Positions 1 to 6,211 of a stretch of 11,503 nt of DNA are shown piece after piece. Positions within the stretch are counted from its first letter, which is position 1. Each line of letters starts with the position of its first letter. Source of the DNA: Oscillospiraceae bacterium. GTDB lineage: Bacteria; Bacillota; Clostridia; Oscillospirales; Oscillospiraceae. The DNA lies in contig JAHHRZ010000029.1 of the NCBI GenBank assembly GCA_020025515.1, forward strand, positions 1 to 11,503, read 5' to 3'. A program made the translations under genes and the position numbers. The notes beneath the pieces are model-generated. The model made no database searches and had not been told where the DNA came from. It worked only from the letters and a program-made list of their open reading frames with translations.

Positions 1-53
1 GCACCTGACTGTTAATCAGGGAGTCGTTGGTTCGAGTCCAACAGGGGGAGCCA
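1..53 (+). tRNA. tRNA-Asn (anticodon GTT), 3' part only
   Basis: The 5' portion lies outside the window. What is visible is the anticodon arm (stem CCTGA/TCAGG around loop CTGTTAA, anticodon GTT at 11-13), a short variable region, the T arm (GTTGG/CCAAC around TTCGAGT, 26-42), the 3' acceptor strand AGGGGGA (43-49), discriminator G50 and an encoded CCA (51-53). GTT reads the asparagine codons AAC and AAU. A Rho-independent terminator starts 3 bases later, so this is the last gene of its transcript. The acceptor and D arms cannot be checked here. Confidence 0.95.
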
Positions 54-55
54 AA

Positions 56-84
56 GGCTTGACACTTAGGTGTCAAGCCTTTTT
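56..84 (+). terminator. Rho-independent terminator of the tRNA transcript
   Basis: A perfect 10-bp stem, GGCTTGACAC (56-65) paired with GTGTCAAGCC (70-79), closes on the loop TTAG and is followed by a run of five T (80-84). It directly follows the tRNA-Asn CCA end. Confidence 0.93.
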
Positions 85-132
85 CTATTGCTCTGAATAT
101 AGATGTATGCATACTACAGAATCAAACATCAC

Positions 133-162
133 CGAACATTCTGTAACATATTGATGTATAAT
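133..162 (+). promoter_or_regulatory. Probable sigma-A promoter for the E2-like/DUF1653 operon
   Basis: There is a perfect -10 box TATAAT at 157-162. The -35 is weak: CGAACA at 133-138 keeps only the ACA half, at 18 bp spacing. Transcription would start near 169, leaving a leader of about 25 nt. The -10 box overlaps the ATG at 161, so that ATG cannot be the start and the ATG at 194 is. Confidence 0.6.
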
Positions 163-193
163 GAATCAGACTTTGCAGAGAAGGAGTGGAAAA

Positions 194-1081
194 ATGCAGC
201 AGCGCAAAAAAAGCAGAGGAGATCGAAAAGACGGTTGGCTTCTCAGAGACCTGCCGGGAATGAATAAATTTATCGCCCACCTGTATCCCAATCGGACGGA
301 TAATGAGGCTTTTGTCAGTCTGGATATTGACCTGCGTCCTATGGATGCCTATTTGTCAAAAAAGAACGAAGGAAAGACGGAAGACAAGTATACATACTTT
401 CACCTAATCAGTGCCGCAATGGGAAGGGCATTTGTTCTGCGGCCCAGAATGAACCGCTTCGTTGCCAACAACCAGATTTATGAGAGAAAATACATCTCCA
501 TGGCCTTTATTGTGAAAAAAAGGTTTGAGGATAAGGCGGAGGAGGGGCTGGCATTTCAATATTTTGACGAAAACAGCACTTTGGATGGCTTTCACACGGA
601 GCTTATGAACACAATACATCAAACGCGGCGTGTTGATGAAAAAGATGCCTCCATAAGCACCATCGATAAAATAATGAATTTGCCAAGGATTATTTTGCGT
701 CCGGTTATGCGAATCTGCTTTTTTTTAGACAAACATGGTTGGCTTCCTCAAAGTGTCAGCTCTGTGGACCCTACATACTCCTCTATTTTTATTAGTAACT
801 TGGGCTCTATTGGTCTTGAGTGTGGATATCATCATTTGACAAACTGGGGAACCAATTCCTGCTTTGTGGTTATCGGTAAGAAGCATATGGTCACGGATTT
901 TGACAAATGGGGGAGGCCTGATCCTCACGAAGTGATTCCACTGGGGATTACTCTGGACGAGCGGATTGCAGATGGCTACTATTATTCCGGCACGGCAGCC
1001 CTTGTGAAGGAGCTACTGGAACATCCCTGGATGCTAGAGGAGCCAGCAGGTACACCGGTGGAGTACAGCATTCGGAGGTGA
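194..1081 (+). CDS. Stand-alone 2-oxoacid dehydrogenase E2-like acyltransferase-fold protein, no lipoyl domain
   Basis: The protein of 295 residues resembles the catalytic domain of dihydrolipoamide acyltransferases (PF00198, chloramphenicol-acetyltransferase fold), which move an acyl group from lipoyl-lysine to CoA. Seen: the core begins almost at once, after a basic N-terminus, with no lipoyl or E1/E3-binding domain. IFISNLGSIG (198-207) matches the E2 SNLG region, and LDERIADG (254-261) sits where E2 enzymes have DHRxxDG. The catalytic histidine of that motif is therefore Glu256. H213-H214 is a second His pair whose role is unknown. The ATG at 194 follows AGGAG at good spacing; a longer frame from 161 would begin inside the promoter. 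The DUF1653 gene follows after 5 bases. No E1, E3 or lipoyl partner is nearby, so classical E2 activity is unlikely. The fold assignment is firm; function is unknown. Confidence 0.8.
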   Translation: MQQRKKSRGDRKDGWLLRDLPGMNKFIAHLYPNRTDNEAFVSLDIDLRPMDAYLSKKNEGKTEDKYTYFHLISAAMGRAFVLRPRMNRFVANNQIYERKYISMAFIVKKRFEDKAEEGLAFQYFDENSTLDGFHTELMNTIHQTRRVDEKDASISTIDKIMNLPRIILRPVMRICFFLDKHGWLPQSVSSVDPTYSSIFISNLGSIGLECGYHHLTNWGTNSCFVVIGKKHMVTDFDKWGRPDPHEVIPLGITLDERIADGYYYSGTAALVKELLEHPWMLEEPAGTPVEYSIRR

Positions 1082-1086
1082 TGTAA

Positions 1087-1311
1087 ATGGACGCTTTGCC
1101 AACAGTAAAATTAGGCCGATATCGCCATTTTAAAGGAAATGAATATGAACTGATTGGTCTGGTTCGTCACTCGGAGACATTAGAAGCAATGGTTTTGTAT
1201 CGTCCTTTATATAATGAAAGTGGTCTGTGGGTGCGGCCCTTGTCTATGTGGAATGAAGAAATAGAACGAGATGGCTATAAAGGCCCTAGATTTCAGTATA
1301 TTGGAGAATGA
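1087..1311 (+). CDS. Small DUF1653 domain protein
   Basis: A 74-residue protein that is almost entirely a DUF1653 domain (PF07866). The features seen are GRYRHFKGNEYELIGLVRHSE near the N-terminus in two adjoining segments (G11-RYRHFKG and then YELIGL), the central MVLYRPLY, and the C-terminal WVRPLSMWNEE followed by PRFQYIGE. The biochemical function of this family is unknown to me; it is often a short stand-alone protein. A GGAGG at 1074-1078, overlapping the end of the upstream gene, lies 8 bases before the ATG. This and the 5-base gap show cotranscription with the E2-like gene. A hairpin follows directly. Confidence 0.88.
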   Translation: MDALPTVKLGRYRHFKGNEYELIGLVRHSETLEAMVLYRPLYNESGLWVRPLSMWNEEIERDGYKGPRFQYIGE

Positions 1312-1313
1312 AG

Positions 1314-1348
1314 GAAAAGGCTGATTTTCTCCTGGATCAGACCTTTTC
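1314..1348 (+). terminator. Possible terminator after the DUF1653 gene
   Basis: GAAAAGGCTGAT (1314-1325) pairs with ATCAG-A-CCTTTTC (1336-1348) with one bulged A. The loop is TTTCTCCTGG. The stem is 12 bp, but the T residues belong to its 3' arm and no separate U-tract follows, so termination may be inefficient. It begins 2 bases after the stop codon. Confidence 0.45.
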
Positions 1349-1364
1349 ATGATGTAAAGGTGCA

Positions 1365-1392
1365 TTGCAAATTGCCGGGGTTCATGTACAAT
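1365..1392 (+). promoter_or_regulatory. Candidate promoter for the AEC permease, with a long leader
   Basis: TTGCAA (1365-1370) and TACAAT (1387-1392) are spaced 16 bp apart, close to sigma-A consensus. Transcription would start near 1399 and leave a leader of about 105 nt before the GTG at 1505. That leader holds a 10-bp perfect palindrome, GGGATATCCC (1455-1464). I see no recognisable riboswitch and no credible small gene in 1349-1504. Confidence 0.45.
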
Positions 1393-1504
1393 TGATTGGG
1401 ATTTGAAAGAAAGCTGGATGGGCGATATCATGTCCAACCAGACGCAGAAATAACGGGATATCCCTGTTTGGGAATCATCAGCAGGATAGTGGTGGAGGAT
1501 TAAC

Positions 1505-2443
1505 GTGGAAAGCTTTCTGATTGCGGTAAATGTGGTGCTCCCAATGGCCATTATGATGGGGATTGGTGCGATGCTGCGGGTGACGAAAGTAACGACCCGA
1601 GATACTATGAAGCAGGTGGATAAAATTATCTTTAGCCTGTTTATGCCGGCGCTTATGTTCTATAATATCTATCAGGCGGATTTTCACCAGTCTGGGACGG
1701 GAAGTCTGCTGGTATATTCCTTAGTGGGGCTTGGGCTGGTCTTTCTGGTGGCGTTGTTTCTGCCGCCCCATGTGGAAAAGAATCGAGCCACAGCTGCAGC
1801 TTTGGGACAGGCCATTCTCCGACCTAATTATATTCTATTTGGGGTGGCAGTGGCACAGAGCCTTTATGGAGAGGAAGGCGTTGGAACGTTGATCCTTCTG
1901 GGAGCTGTAGCCGTACCCACATTTAATGCGTTGTCGGCGGTGGTTCTGGAGATTGGCCGGGCGGGTCATCCCAAACCAGTGGCTCTGATTGTGGCGGTGT
2001 TTAAAAATCCAATGATTGTGGCAGCGTTATTAGGGCTTGCAATCAATTTTTCCGGTATTCGATTCCCGGCTATGATTGAGGGCGTTATTTCTGATTTGGT
2101 GGACATTACAACACCGCTGAGTTTCCTGTCTTTGGGCGTCAGTTTCCGACTGGGAGGCTTTGCGGCCAGGCGAAGAGCGCTTACCATAGGGTTGGTGACT
2201 CGGCTTGTGGTTGTGCCTCTGGCAATGGTGACACCTGCTGTTTTACTGGGTTTTCGTGGAACCGAGTTGTGCGCCATTATGGCTTTGTTTGCTGCGCCCA
2301 CTGCAGTGGCCAGTTATCCGATGGCAGTTGCCATGGATGCAGATGGGGACATGGCGGCCCAAATGGTGGCGTTAAGTACGCTGCTTTCTCTGGTGACCAT
2401 ATTTTTATGGACATTGCTCCTGAATAGTATGGGATTGCTGTAA
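1505..2443 (+). CDS. AEC (auxin efflux carrier) family permease
   Basis: A 312-residue integral membrane protein of the AEC/PIN-like transporter family. Bacterial members export or exchange small organic acids or amino-acid-related solutes; the substrate cannot be told here. Seen: about ten hydrophobic segments in two five-helix halves, separated by a short polar stretch near 150-158. The family-typical broken helix RPNYILFG (106-113) lies in the first half, and the second half has KNPMIVAALLGL (167-178) and APTAVASYPMA (264-274), the proline-containing signature near the C-terminus. The length is normal. The start is GTG: GGAGG at 1494-1498 lies 6 bases upstream and no in-frame ATG has a comparable site. 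It has its own promoter and a strong terminator, so it is monocistronic. Confidence 0.88.
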   Translation: MESFLIAVNVVLPMAIMMGIGAMLRVTKVTTRDTMKQVDKIIFSLFMPALMFYNIYQADFHQSGTGSLLVYSLVGLGLVFLVALFLPPHVEKNRATAAALGQAILRPNYILFGVAVAQSLYGEEGVGTLILLGAVAVPTFNALSAVVLEIGRAGHPKPVALIVAVFKNPMIVAALLGLAINFSGIRFPAMIEGVISDLVDITTPLSFLSLGVSFRLGGFAARRRALTIGLVTRLVVVPLAMVTPAVLLGFRGTELCAIMALFAAPTAVASYPMAVAMDADGDMAAQMVALSTLLSLVTIFLWTLLLNSMGLL

Positions 2444-2462
2444 CATTTCATAGGGAAAACGG

Positions 2463-2497
2463 AAAATCGGTTAGTCCCAAGAGACTGACCGATTTTT
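2463..2497 (+). terminator. Rho-independent terminator of the AEC permease gene
   Basis: AAAATCGGTTAGTC (2463-2476) pairs with GACTGACCGATTTT (2483-2496), with one T-G wobble and loop CCAAGA. The T run is 2493-2497. It lies 20 bases after the stop codon. Confidence 0.92.
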
Positions 2498-2570
2498 AAT
2501 ATTTATATATTATATAAAAGTACTACATAAAAATTGTTGAAGTATACAAAGAGTTCAATCACATAAAGAC

Positions 2571-2599
2571 TTGCAATACTATGAAGATTTCTTTATAAT
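2571..2599 (+). promoter_or_regulatory. Strong sigma-A promoter for the LRR-SLH surface protein
   Basis: TTGCAA (2571-2576), a 17-bp spacer and a perfect TATAAT (2594-2599). The stretch before it (2497-2570) is very A/T rich, with runs resembling an UP element. Transcription should start near 2606, giving a leader of about 84 nt. The leader contains an imperfect inverted repeat: ATTCGGGA at about 2616-2623 against TCCGGAAT near 2647. Its role is unknown. Confidence 0.78.
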
Positions 2600-2689
2600 T
2601 TATACTAGAACATGAGATTCGGGAAGGACGGTGCTCACGGTTCACTCCGGAATTCGATTGTTTTTAACTATGAAAGCGAGGAGCAGAAT

Positions 2690-4363
2690 ATGAAAACAAA
2701 CCATAAAAATATCGGTAGGCTGCTTTCTCTGCTGCTGACCCTGTGCATGGTGCTGGGTGTAGCTCCGGGCGCAGTCTTTGCAGTAGAACCTCTTTCCACG
2801 GAGGTAGTGATCAACGAAGCAAACTTCCCGGATGAAAATTTCAGAGAACACATCAAAATGTATGATTGGGATCACAATGGAACGCTTTCTGCTGAAGAAA
2901 TAGCCTCTTTGGAGTCGATAGACGTTGACCAGTCAGAAATCAAAAGTCTGCAAGGTATTGAGTTTTTCAAAAATTTGAAATATCTGTCTTGTAGTCAAAA
3001 CCAACTGACAACATTGGATGTCAGTCATAATTTGAATCTGGAAATACTTATATGTGGAGATAACCGGCTGACAAGCTTGGACGTGAGCAAAAATGTGGCC
3101 CTTTTGCAGCTGAATTGTGCAATGAACATGATAACAAGTCTGGATGTGAGCCATAACACAGAGCTGCGGTCTTTTTGCTGTGCGTTCAATAAACTGAAAA
3201 CCTTGGATTTGAGTCAAAATGTGAAACTGGAACAACTGATATGTGGCTGTAATCAGCTGACAGAATTGGATTTAAGCAAAAATACCGCATTGAAAGAGGT
3301 AGAATGCAGCGTCAACTGGCTGAGCAGCCTGGATATCAGCCACAATAAGGAATTGCAGGAACTTGCCTGCCTCAATAACAAGCTGACAAGTCTGGACGTC
3401 AGTAAGAACCCCTCTCTTATTTCGTTGCACTGTACCGCCAATGAGCTGAGTGCTCTGGATTTGAGCAAGAATGAAAATCTGGAATTATTGGACTGTTTTC
3501 AGAATGAACTGGTGACCCTGGATTTGAGCAAGAATCCGAAGCTGAACTTTCTGGATTGCGGAAAGAATAGCCTGACCAGCTTAGATCTTGGCAATAACAA
3601 CAACGTAAGAGTAATCAGGTGTGACTATAACATGTATGTGATCCCTGAAAGGGAAGGCTTTGATTATACTGCTTTGCCTGGAGATTTTGATATTGATAAA
3701 GTTTCTGATGTGTTTGGAGGTCAATTTCATCGGGAAAATCACATATTTACGATGGATCCCGATGTCATGAAGGCCGGATACAGCTACGAGGTGAAACCCA
3801 ACGAAAGGGCGACATTTGAGTTTTACCACAATCCCTTTGAAGATTTGGAACAAGGTACCTACTATTACAATCCCGTAATCTGGGCAGCGGGAAACGGGAT
3901 TACCGACGGAGTCACTGCTACGACGTTTACCCCGCAGAGAAATTGTACCCGTGGTCAGGTGATGACATTTTTCTGGCGTATTGCAGGCTGTCCTGAACCT
4001 AAAACTACGGACAGCCCCTTCGTGGATGTGCAGGATCCATCCCGATTCTACTACAAGGCAGTGTTGTGGGCCATGGAAAACGACATTACCACAGGTATTA
4101 CACCGGAACAGTTCAAACCGAATAGCACCTGTACCCGTGGCCAGGTAGTAACCTTCCTGTGGCGCCTGACAGGTGAGGTGGAGCATCTTGCCACTGTGAG
4201 CAGATTTGATGATGTTCAGAATACGGAGTCTTACTACTATGACGCAGTTCTTTGGGCAACAGAAGAATTCATTACAACCGGAGTGCAGCCGGGAATCTTT
4301 AAACCCGAAGCAACCTGCAACAGAGCGCAGATTTTAACCTTTATCTATCGTTGTCTCATGTAG
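2690..4363 (+). CDS. Secreted cysteine-ladder leucine-rich-repeat protein with EF-hand-like loop and three SLH repeats
   Basis: A 557-residue surface protein. Layout seen: signal peptide 1-31 (basic start, hydrophobic core, VFA before V32). NEANFPDENFR (42-52) introduces a canonical EF-hand loop, DWDHNGTLSAEE (59-70; D59, D61, N63, T65, E70). About eleven LRRs of exactly 21 residues follow (95-314), each of the form LxxLxCxxNxLTSLDVSxN. A cap region covers 320-385. Three SLH repeats (about 388-434, 444-494, 506-554) carry CTRGQ, CTRGQ and CNRAQ. The role is inferred: SLH repeats usually hold a protein on cell-wall polymers, and LRRs of this type bind protein or glycan ligands, as in internalin J. 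No catalytic domain or LPXTG signal is seen. The ATG at 2690 follows AGGAG by 6 bases and starts a good signal peptide; the frame is open from 2612, but that ATG lacks a ribosome site and sits at the transcript start. Confidence 0.9.
   Translation: MKTNHKNIGRLLSLLLTLCMVLGVAPGAVFAVEPLSTEVVINEANFPDENFREHIKMYDWDHNGTLSAEEIASLESIDVDQSEIKSLQGIEFFKNLKYLSCSQNQLTTLDVSHNLNLEILICGDNRLTSLDVSKNVALLQLNCAMNMITSLDVSHNTELRSFCCAFNKLKTLDLSQNVKLEQLICGCNQLTELDLSKNTALKEVECSVNWLSSLDISHNKELQELACLNNKLTSLDVSKNPSLISLHCTANELSALDLSKNENLELLDCFQNELVTLDLSKNPKLNFLDCGKNSLTSLDLGNNNNVRVIRCDYNMYVIPEREGFDYTALPGDFDIDKVSDVFGGQFHRENHIFTMDPDVMKAGYSYEVKPNERATFEFYHNPFEDLEQGTYYYNPVIWAAGNGITDGVTATTFTPQRNCTRGQVMTFFWRIAGCPEPKTTDSPFVDVQDPSRFYYKAVLWAMENDITTGITPEQFKPNSTCTRGQVVTFLWRLTGEVEHLATVSRFDDVQNTESYYYDAVLWATEEFITTGVQPGIFKPEATCNRAQILTFIYRCLM
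2972..3631 (+). repeat. Diverged 63-nt tandem repeats encoding the 21-residue LRRs
   Basis: The coding sequence repeats with a strict 63-nt period. One cysteine codon falls at the same place in each unit, at residues 101, 122, 143, 164, 185, 206, 227, 248, 269, 290 and 311, with no insertion or deletion. At the DNA level the copies have drifted but keep shared words such as CTGACAAG(T/C)CTGGA and GTGAGC-AAAA. This points to old amplification followed by point divergence. Confidence 0.85.
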
Positions 4364-4401
4364 GATCCCATTGTTCCTCCGGGAAAATCAGGGGAATAAT
4401 C

Positions 4402-4434
4402 AACAGGCCCACTTCTTCGGAAGCGGGCCTGTTT
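4402..4434 (+). terminator. Rho-independent terminator of the LRR-SLH gene, UUCG-capped
   Basis: AACAGGCCC-A-CTTC (4402-4414) pairs with GAAG-C-GGGCCTGTT (4419-4432), closed by a C(TTCG)G tetraloop, with one A/C mismatch. TTT follows, interrupted by G. It lies about 40 bases after the stop. Between it and the next hairpin (4435-4543) there is only a small hairpin GATTG/CAATC (4456-4470) and nothing else I can identify. Confidence 0.85.
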
Positions 4435-4543
4435 GTCGTAAAAAGCACGTCTGAAGATTGGGAAACAATCAGACAATGGTGAAACGAATCAATGACGATC
4501 GATGACAATGCAGCTGCGGGAGTGGTTCTCAAAGCTCAGACGG

Positions 4544-4575
4544 AAAACGGCGTGACCGAAGCCACGCCGTTTTTT
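4544..4575. terminator. Second hairpin between the convergent LRR and MATE genes, probably bidirectional
   Basis: AAAACGGCGTG (4544-4554) pairs with CACGCCGTTTT (4563-4573). Read on the plus strand a run of six T follows (4570-4575). Read on the minus strand a run of four T follows, directly after the MATE stop codon (4576-4578). It can therefore end MATE transcription and act as a backup against read-through from the LRR gene. Confidence 0.85.
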
Positions 4576-5970
4576 CTAGTCCTTATTGGGCTCTTCAGAG
4601 ACGTTTCTCTGGGTTTGGGGCATTTGGAAAATTCGCTGGAGCATGAACATGGCTACGGTAGCCAGAATGATCTCAGCCACAGGCTGTGCGTAGGCCAGAC
4701 CATAGAGAGGGAAGAATCTGTTGAGCAGATACAAAAGAGGAATTTCCAGAATCAGCTTTCGCAAAATGGCAAAGATCAGTGCGTTCTTTCCCATTCCCAG
4801 GGACTGGAATACACCAACCACCAAGAAGTCCAGGCAAAGGAAGGTAATGCCAATACACAGCCCCTGAAGGAAACGGGTACCATAGGCGATAATTTGGGGG
4901 TCGTCTATAAAAGCCTGCACCAGAGGGCCTGCCCCCAGCCAGTAACCAAGAGAGACCAGAAGCATAGCAGGTGTTACAATCGCGGCGGAAAAAGTGATGG
5001 CGCTTCTCATGCGTTTGCGGTTGCCGCTGGCATAGTTGTAGCTGACCAGAGGCATGATGCCCTGAGAGAAGCCCATGGCAACCTGGGTGGGAACCATTGT
5101 GAGCTTCTGAGCCACTCCCATGGCAGCAACGGCGGAAGCACCATGGACAGCAGTAAAATTGTTGAGAATGGTGGTGCCGGTGACATTCAGCAGGTTCTGG
5201 ATGGAGGCAGGAATGCCAACGCCCAGAATCTCCTTTACAACGACCTTGTCCACTTTTTTCAGTCTGCGGATGTCCATGCTGCAGAAGGTATGACCTCGCT
5301 TGACATGGGCCAGCACAATAAAATACAGGCAGGCGACGCAGTTGGAGATGAAGGTGGCCAGGCCGGCACCTGCGGCACCCATATTAAGGCCCCAGGGAAG
5401 AATAAAGATGGGGTCAAGAATAATATTCAAAATACAGCCGCTCATGGTGCCGATACCTGCATGGAAGGAGGAGCCTTCGCTTCGTACCATTTGGGATTGG
5501 ACCACATTCAAAATAGCGGGCGCAGCGCCGCAGAGGACAGTCCAGAACAGATAATTGTTTGTAGCGGTTCGGGTTTGTCCATCTGCCCCCAGGAGGTCCA
5601 GGAGGGGAAGCCGGAAAATGAGACAAATCAGAGAAAATAGAAGTCCGCTGAACAGTGCTCCATAAAAGCCAAAGGCGGAACTATTTTTCACTCTCTCATA
5701 ATCGCCTCGTCCAAGAGAGCGGCTCATCATACTGGAGGTGCCCACACCGAAGAGATTATTAAAGGCGTAGAAGGCCAGCATAACAGGGTAAACCAGTGTA
5801 ACGGCTGCATTTTCGATGGGATTGTTCAGCATGCCGACAAAATAGGTGTCTGCCAGATTATAGATCACGGTTACAAGGGCGCTGATGACCATGGGAATGC
5901 TGAGCTGTGCCACGGCCTTTGGAATCGGCATGGACTCAAAAAGTTCTGTTTTCGCATTGGTTTGAGACAT
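4576..5970 (-). CDS. MATE family multidrug/metabolite exporter
   Basis: A 464-residue polytopic membrane transporter of the MATE family (two MatE domains, MepA-like subgroup). These export drugs or metabolites in exchange for Na+ or H+; the substrate is unknown. Seen: two six-helix halves, with LADTYFVG (39-46) in helix 1, SRSLGRGDYERV (83-94) after helix 2, RSEGSS (163-168), LNIILDPIFI (181-190) and, in the second half, GFSQGIMPLVSYNYASG (300-316). A short charged tail ends in SEEPNKD. The length is typical. The start is set by the promoter at 6004-6032 and by AGGAA 6 bases upstream of the ATG; a longer in-frame ATG at 6054 lies upstream of the promoter and is rejected. The gene is divergent from secA and convergent with the LRR gene, so it forms a single-gene transcript. 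No regulator gene is adjacent. Confidence 0.93.
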   Translation of the reverse strand: MSQTNAKTELFESMPIPKAVAQLSIPMVISALVTVIYNLADTYFVGMLNNPIENAAVTLVYPVMLAFYAFNNLFGVGTSSMMSRSLGRGDYERVKNSSAFGFYGALFSGLLFSLICLIFRLPLLDLLGADGQTRTATNNYLFWTVLCGAAPAILNVVQSQMVRSEGSSFHAGIGTMSGCILNIILDPIFILPWGLNMGAAGAGLATFISNCVACLYFIVLAHVKRGHTFCSMDIRRLKKVDKVVVKEILGVGIPASIQNLLNVTGTTILNNFTAVHGASAVAAMGVAQKLTMVPTQVAMGFSQGIMPLVSYNYASGNRKRMRSAITFSAAIVTPAMLLVSLGYWLGAGPLVQAFIDDPQIIAYGTRFLQGLCIGITFLCLDFLVVGVFQSLGMGKNALIFAILRKLILEIPLLYLLNRFFPLYGLAYAQPVAEIILATVAMFMLQRIFQMPQTQRNVSEEPNKD

Positions 5971-6003
5971 AATGATTTCCTGCACTTCCTTTCTCTTTGT
6001 GTT

Positions 6004-6032
6004 AGTATATCCCGGAACTTTCAGAGTGTCAA
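6004..6032 (-). promoter_or_regulatory. Near-consensus sigma-A promoter of the MATE gene
   Basis: On the minus strand there is a perfect TTGACA (complement of 6027-6032), a spacer of exactly 17 bp and TATACT (complement of 6004-6009). Transcription would start near 5997, about 27 nt before the ATG at 5970. No operator-like repeat is evident over it. Confidence 0.88.
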
Positions 6033-6139
6033 GATGAGGGCATTTCCCAATCATACAAAATGCGGTGGATGGGCTGTGGATCTTTTTGAGATTTTGGCGT
6101 TATAATTCACAAATAATTCTGTCTTTTTTCAGTTCCATA

Positions 6140-6148
6140 TGCTATAAT
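6140..6148 (+). promoter_or_regulatory. Extended -10 promoter of the secA unit
   Basis: TGC followed by a perfect TATAAT (6143-6148) forms an extended -10 element. No good -35 lies 16-18 bp upstream, as is usual for such promoters. Another TATAAT at 6101-6106 has no TG extension and no spaced -35. Start near 6155 gives a leader of about 57 nt. The promoter is back to back with the MATE promoter. Confidence 0.65.
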
Positions 6149-6168
6149 GATCGGAAGATATCATATTA

Positions 6169-6185
6169 CAGCCGAGCTTCGGCTG
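6169..6185 (+). promoter_or_regulatory. Small hairpin in the secA leader
   Basis: CAGCCGA (6169-6175) pairs perfectly with TCGGCTG (6179-6185) around a GCT loop. It ends about 15 bases before the ribosome binding site AGGGA (6201-6205). No T run follows, so it is not a terminator. It could stabilise the mRNA 5' end or tune translation; the function is not shown. Confidence 0.4.
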
Positions 6186-6211
6186 AAGCAACATATGGAA
6201 AGGGAAGACCT

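Noticed and set aside
161..193. Upstream in-frame ATG for the E2-like gene
   Set aside because: The ATG overlaps the TATAAT box, has no ribosome site, and AGGAG sits ideally for the ATG at 194.
1411..1452. 11-codon open frame (MGDIMSNQTQK) in the AEC leader
   Set aside because: No clear ribosome site, too short to judge, and its composition is what chance would give.
2612..2689. 26-residue N-terminal extension of the LRR protein
   Set aside because: It would start about 6 nt from the predicted transcript start without a ribosome site, and it would bury the signal peptide.
2972..3631. CRISPR-like or other non-coding tandem repeat
   Set aside because: The 63-nt period is fully explained by 21-residue protein repeats in one open frame; there are no identical repeats with unique spacers.
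4492..5640. Long plus-strand open frame (382 codons) antisense to the MATE gene
   Set aside because: Its translation is polar and low in family-like motifs, while the opposite strand encodes an intact MATE protein with promoter and ribosome site. It is a shadow frame.
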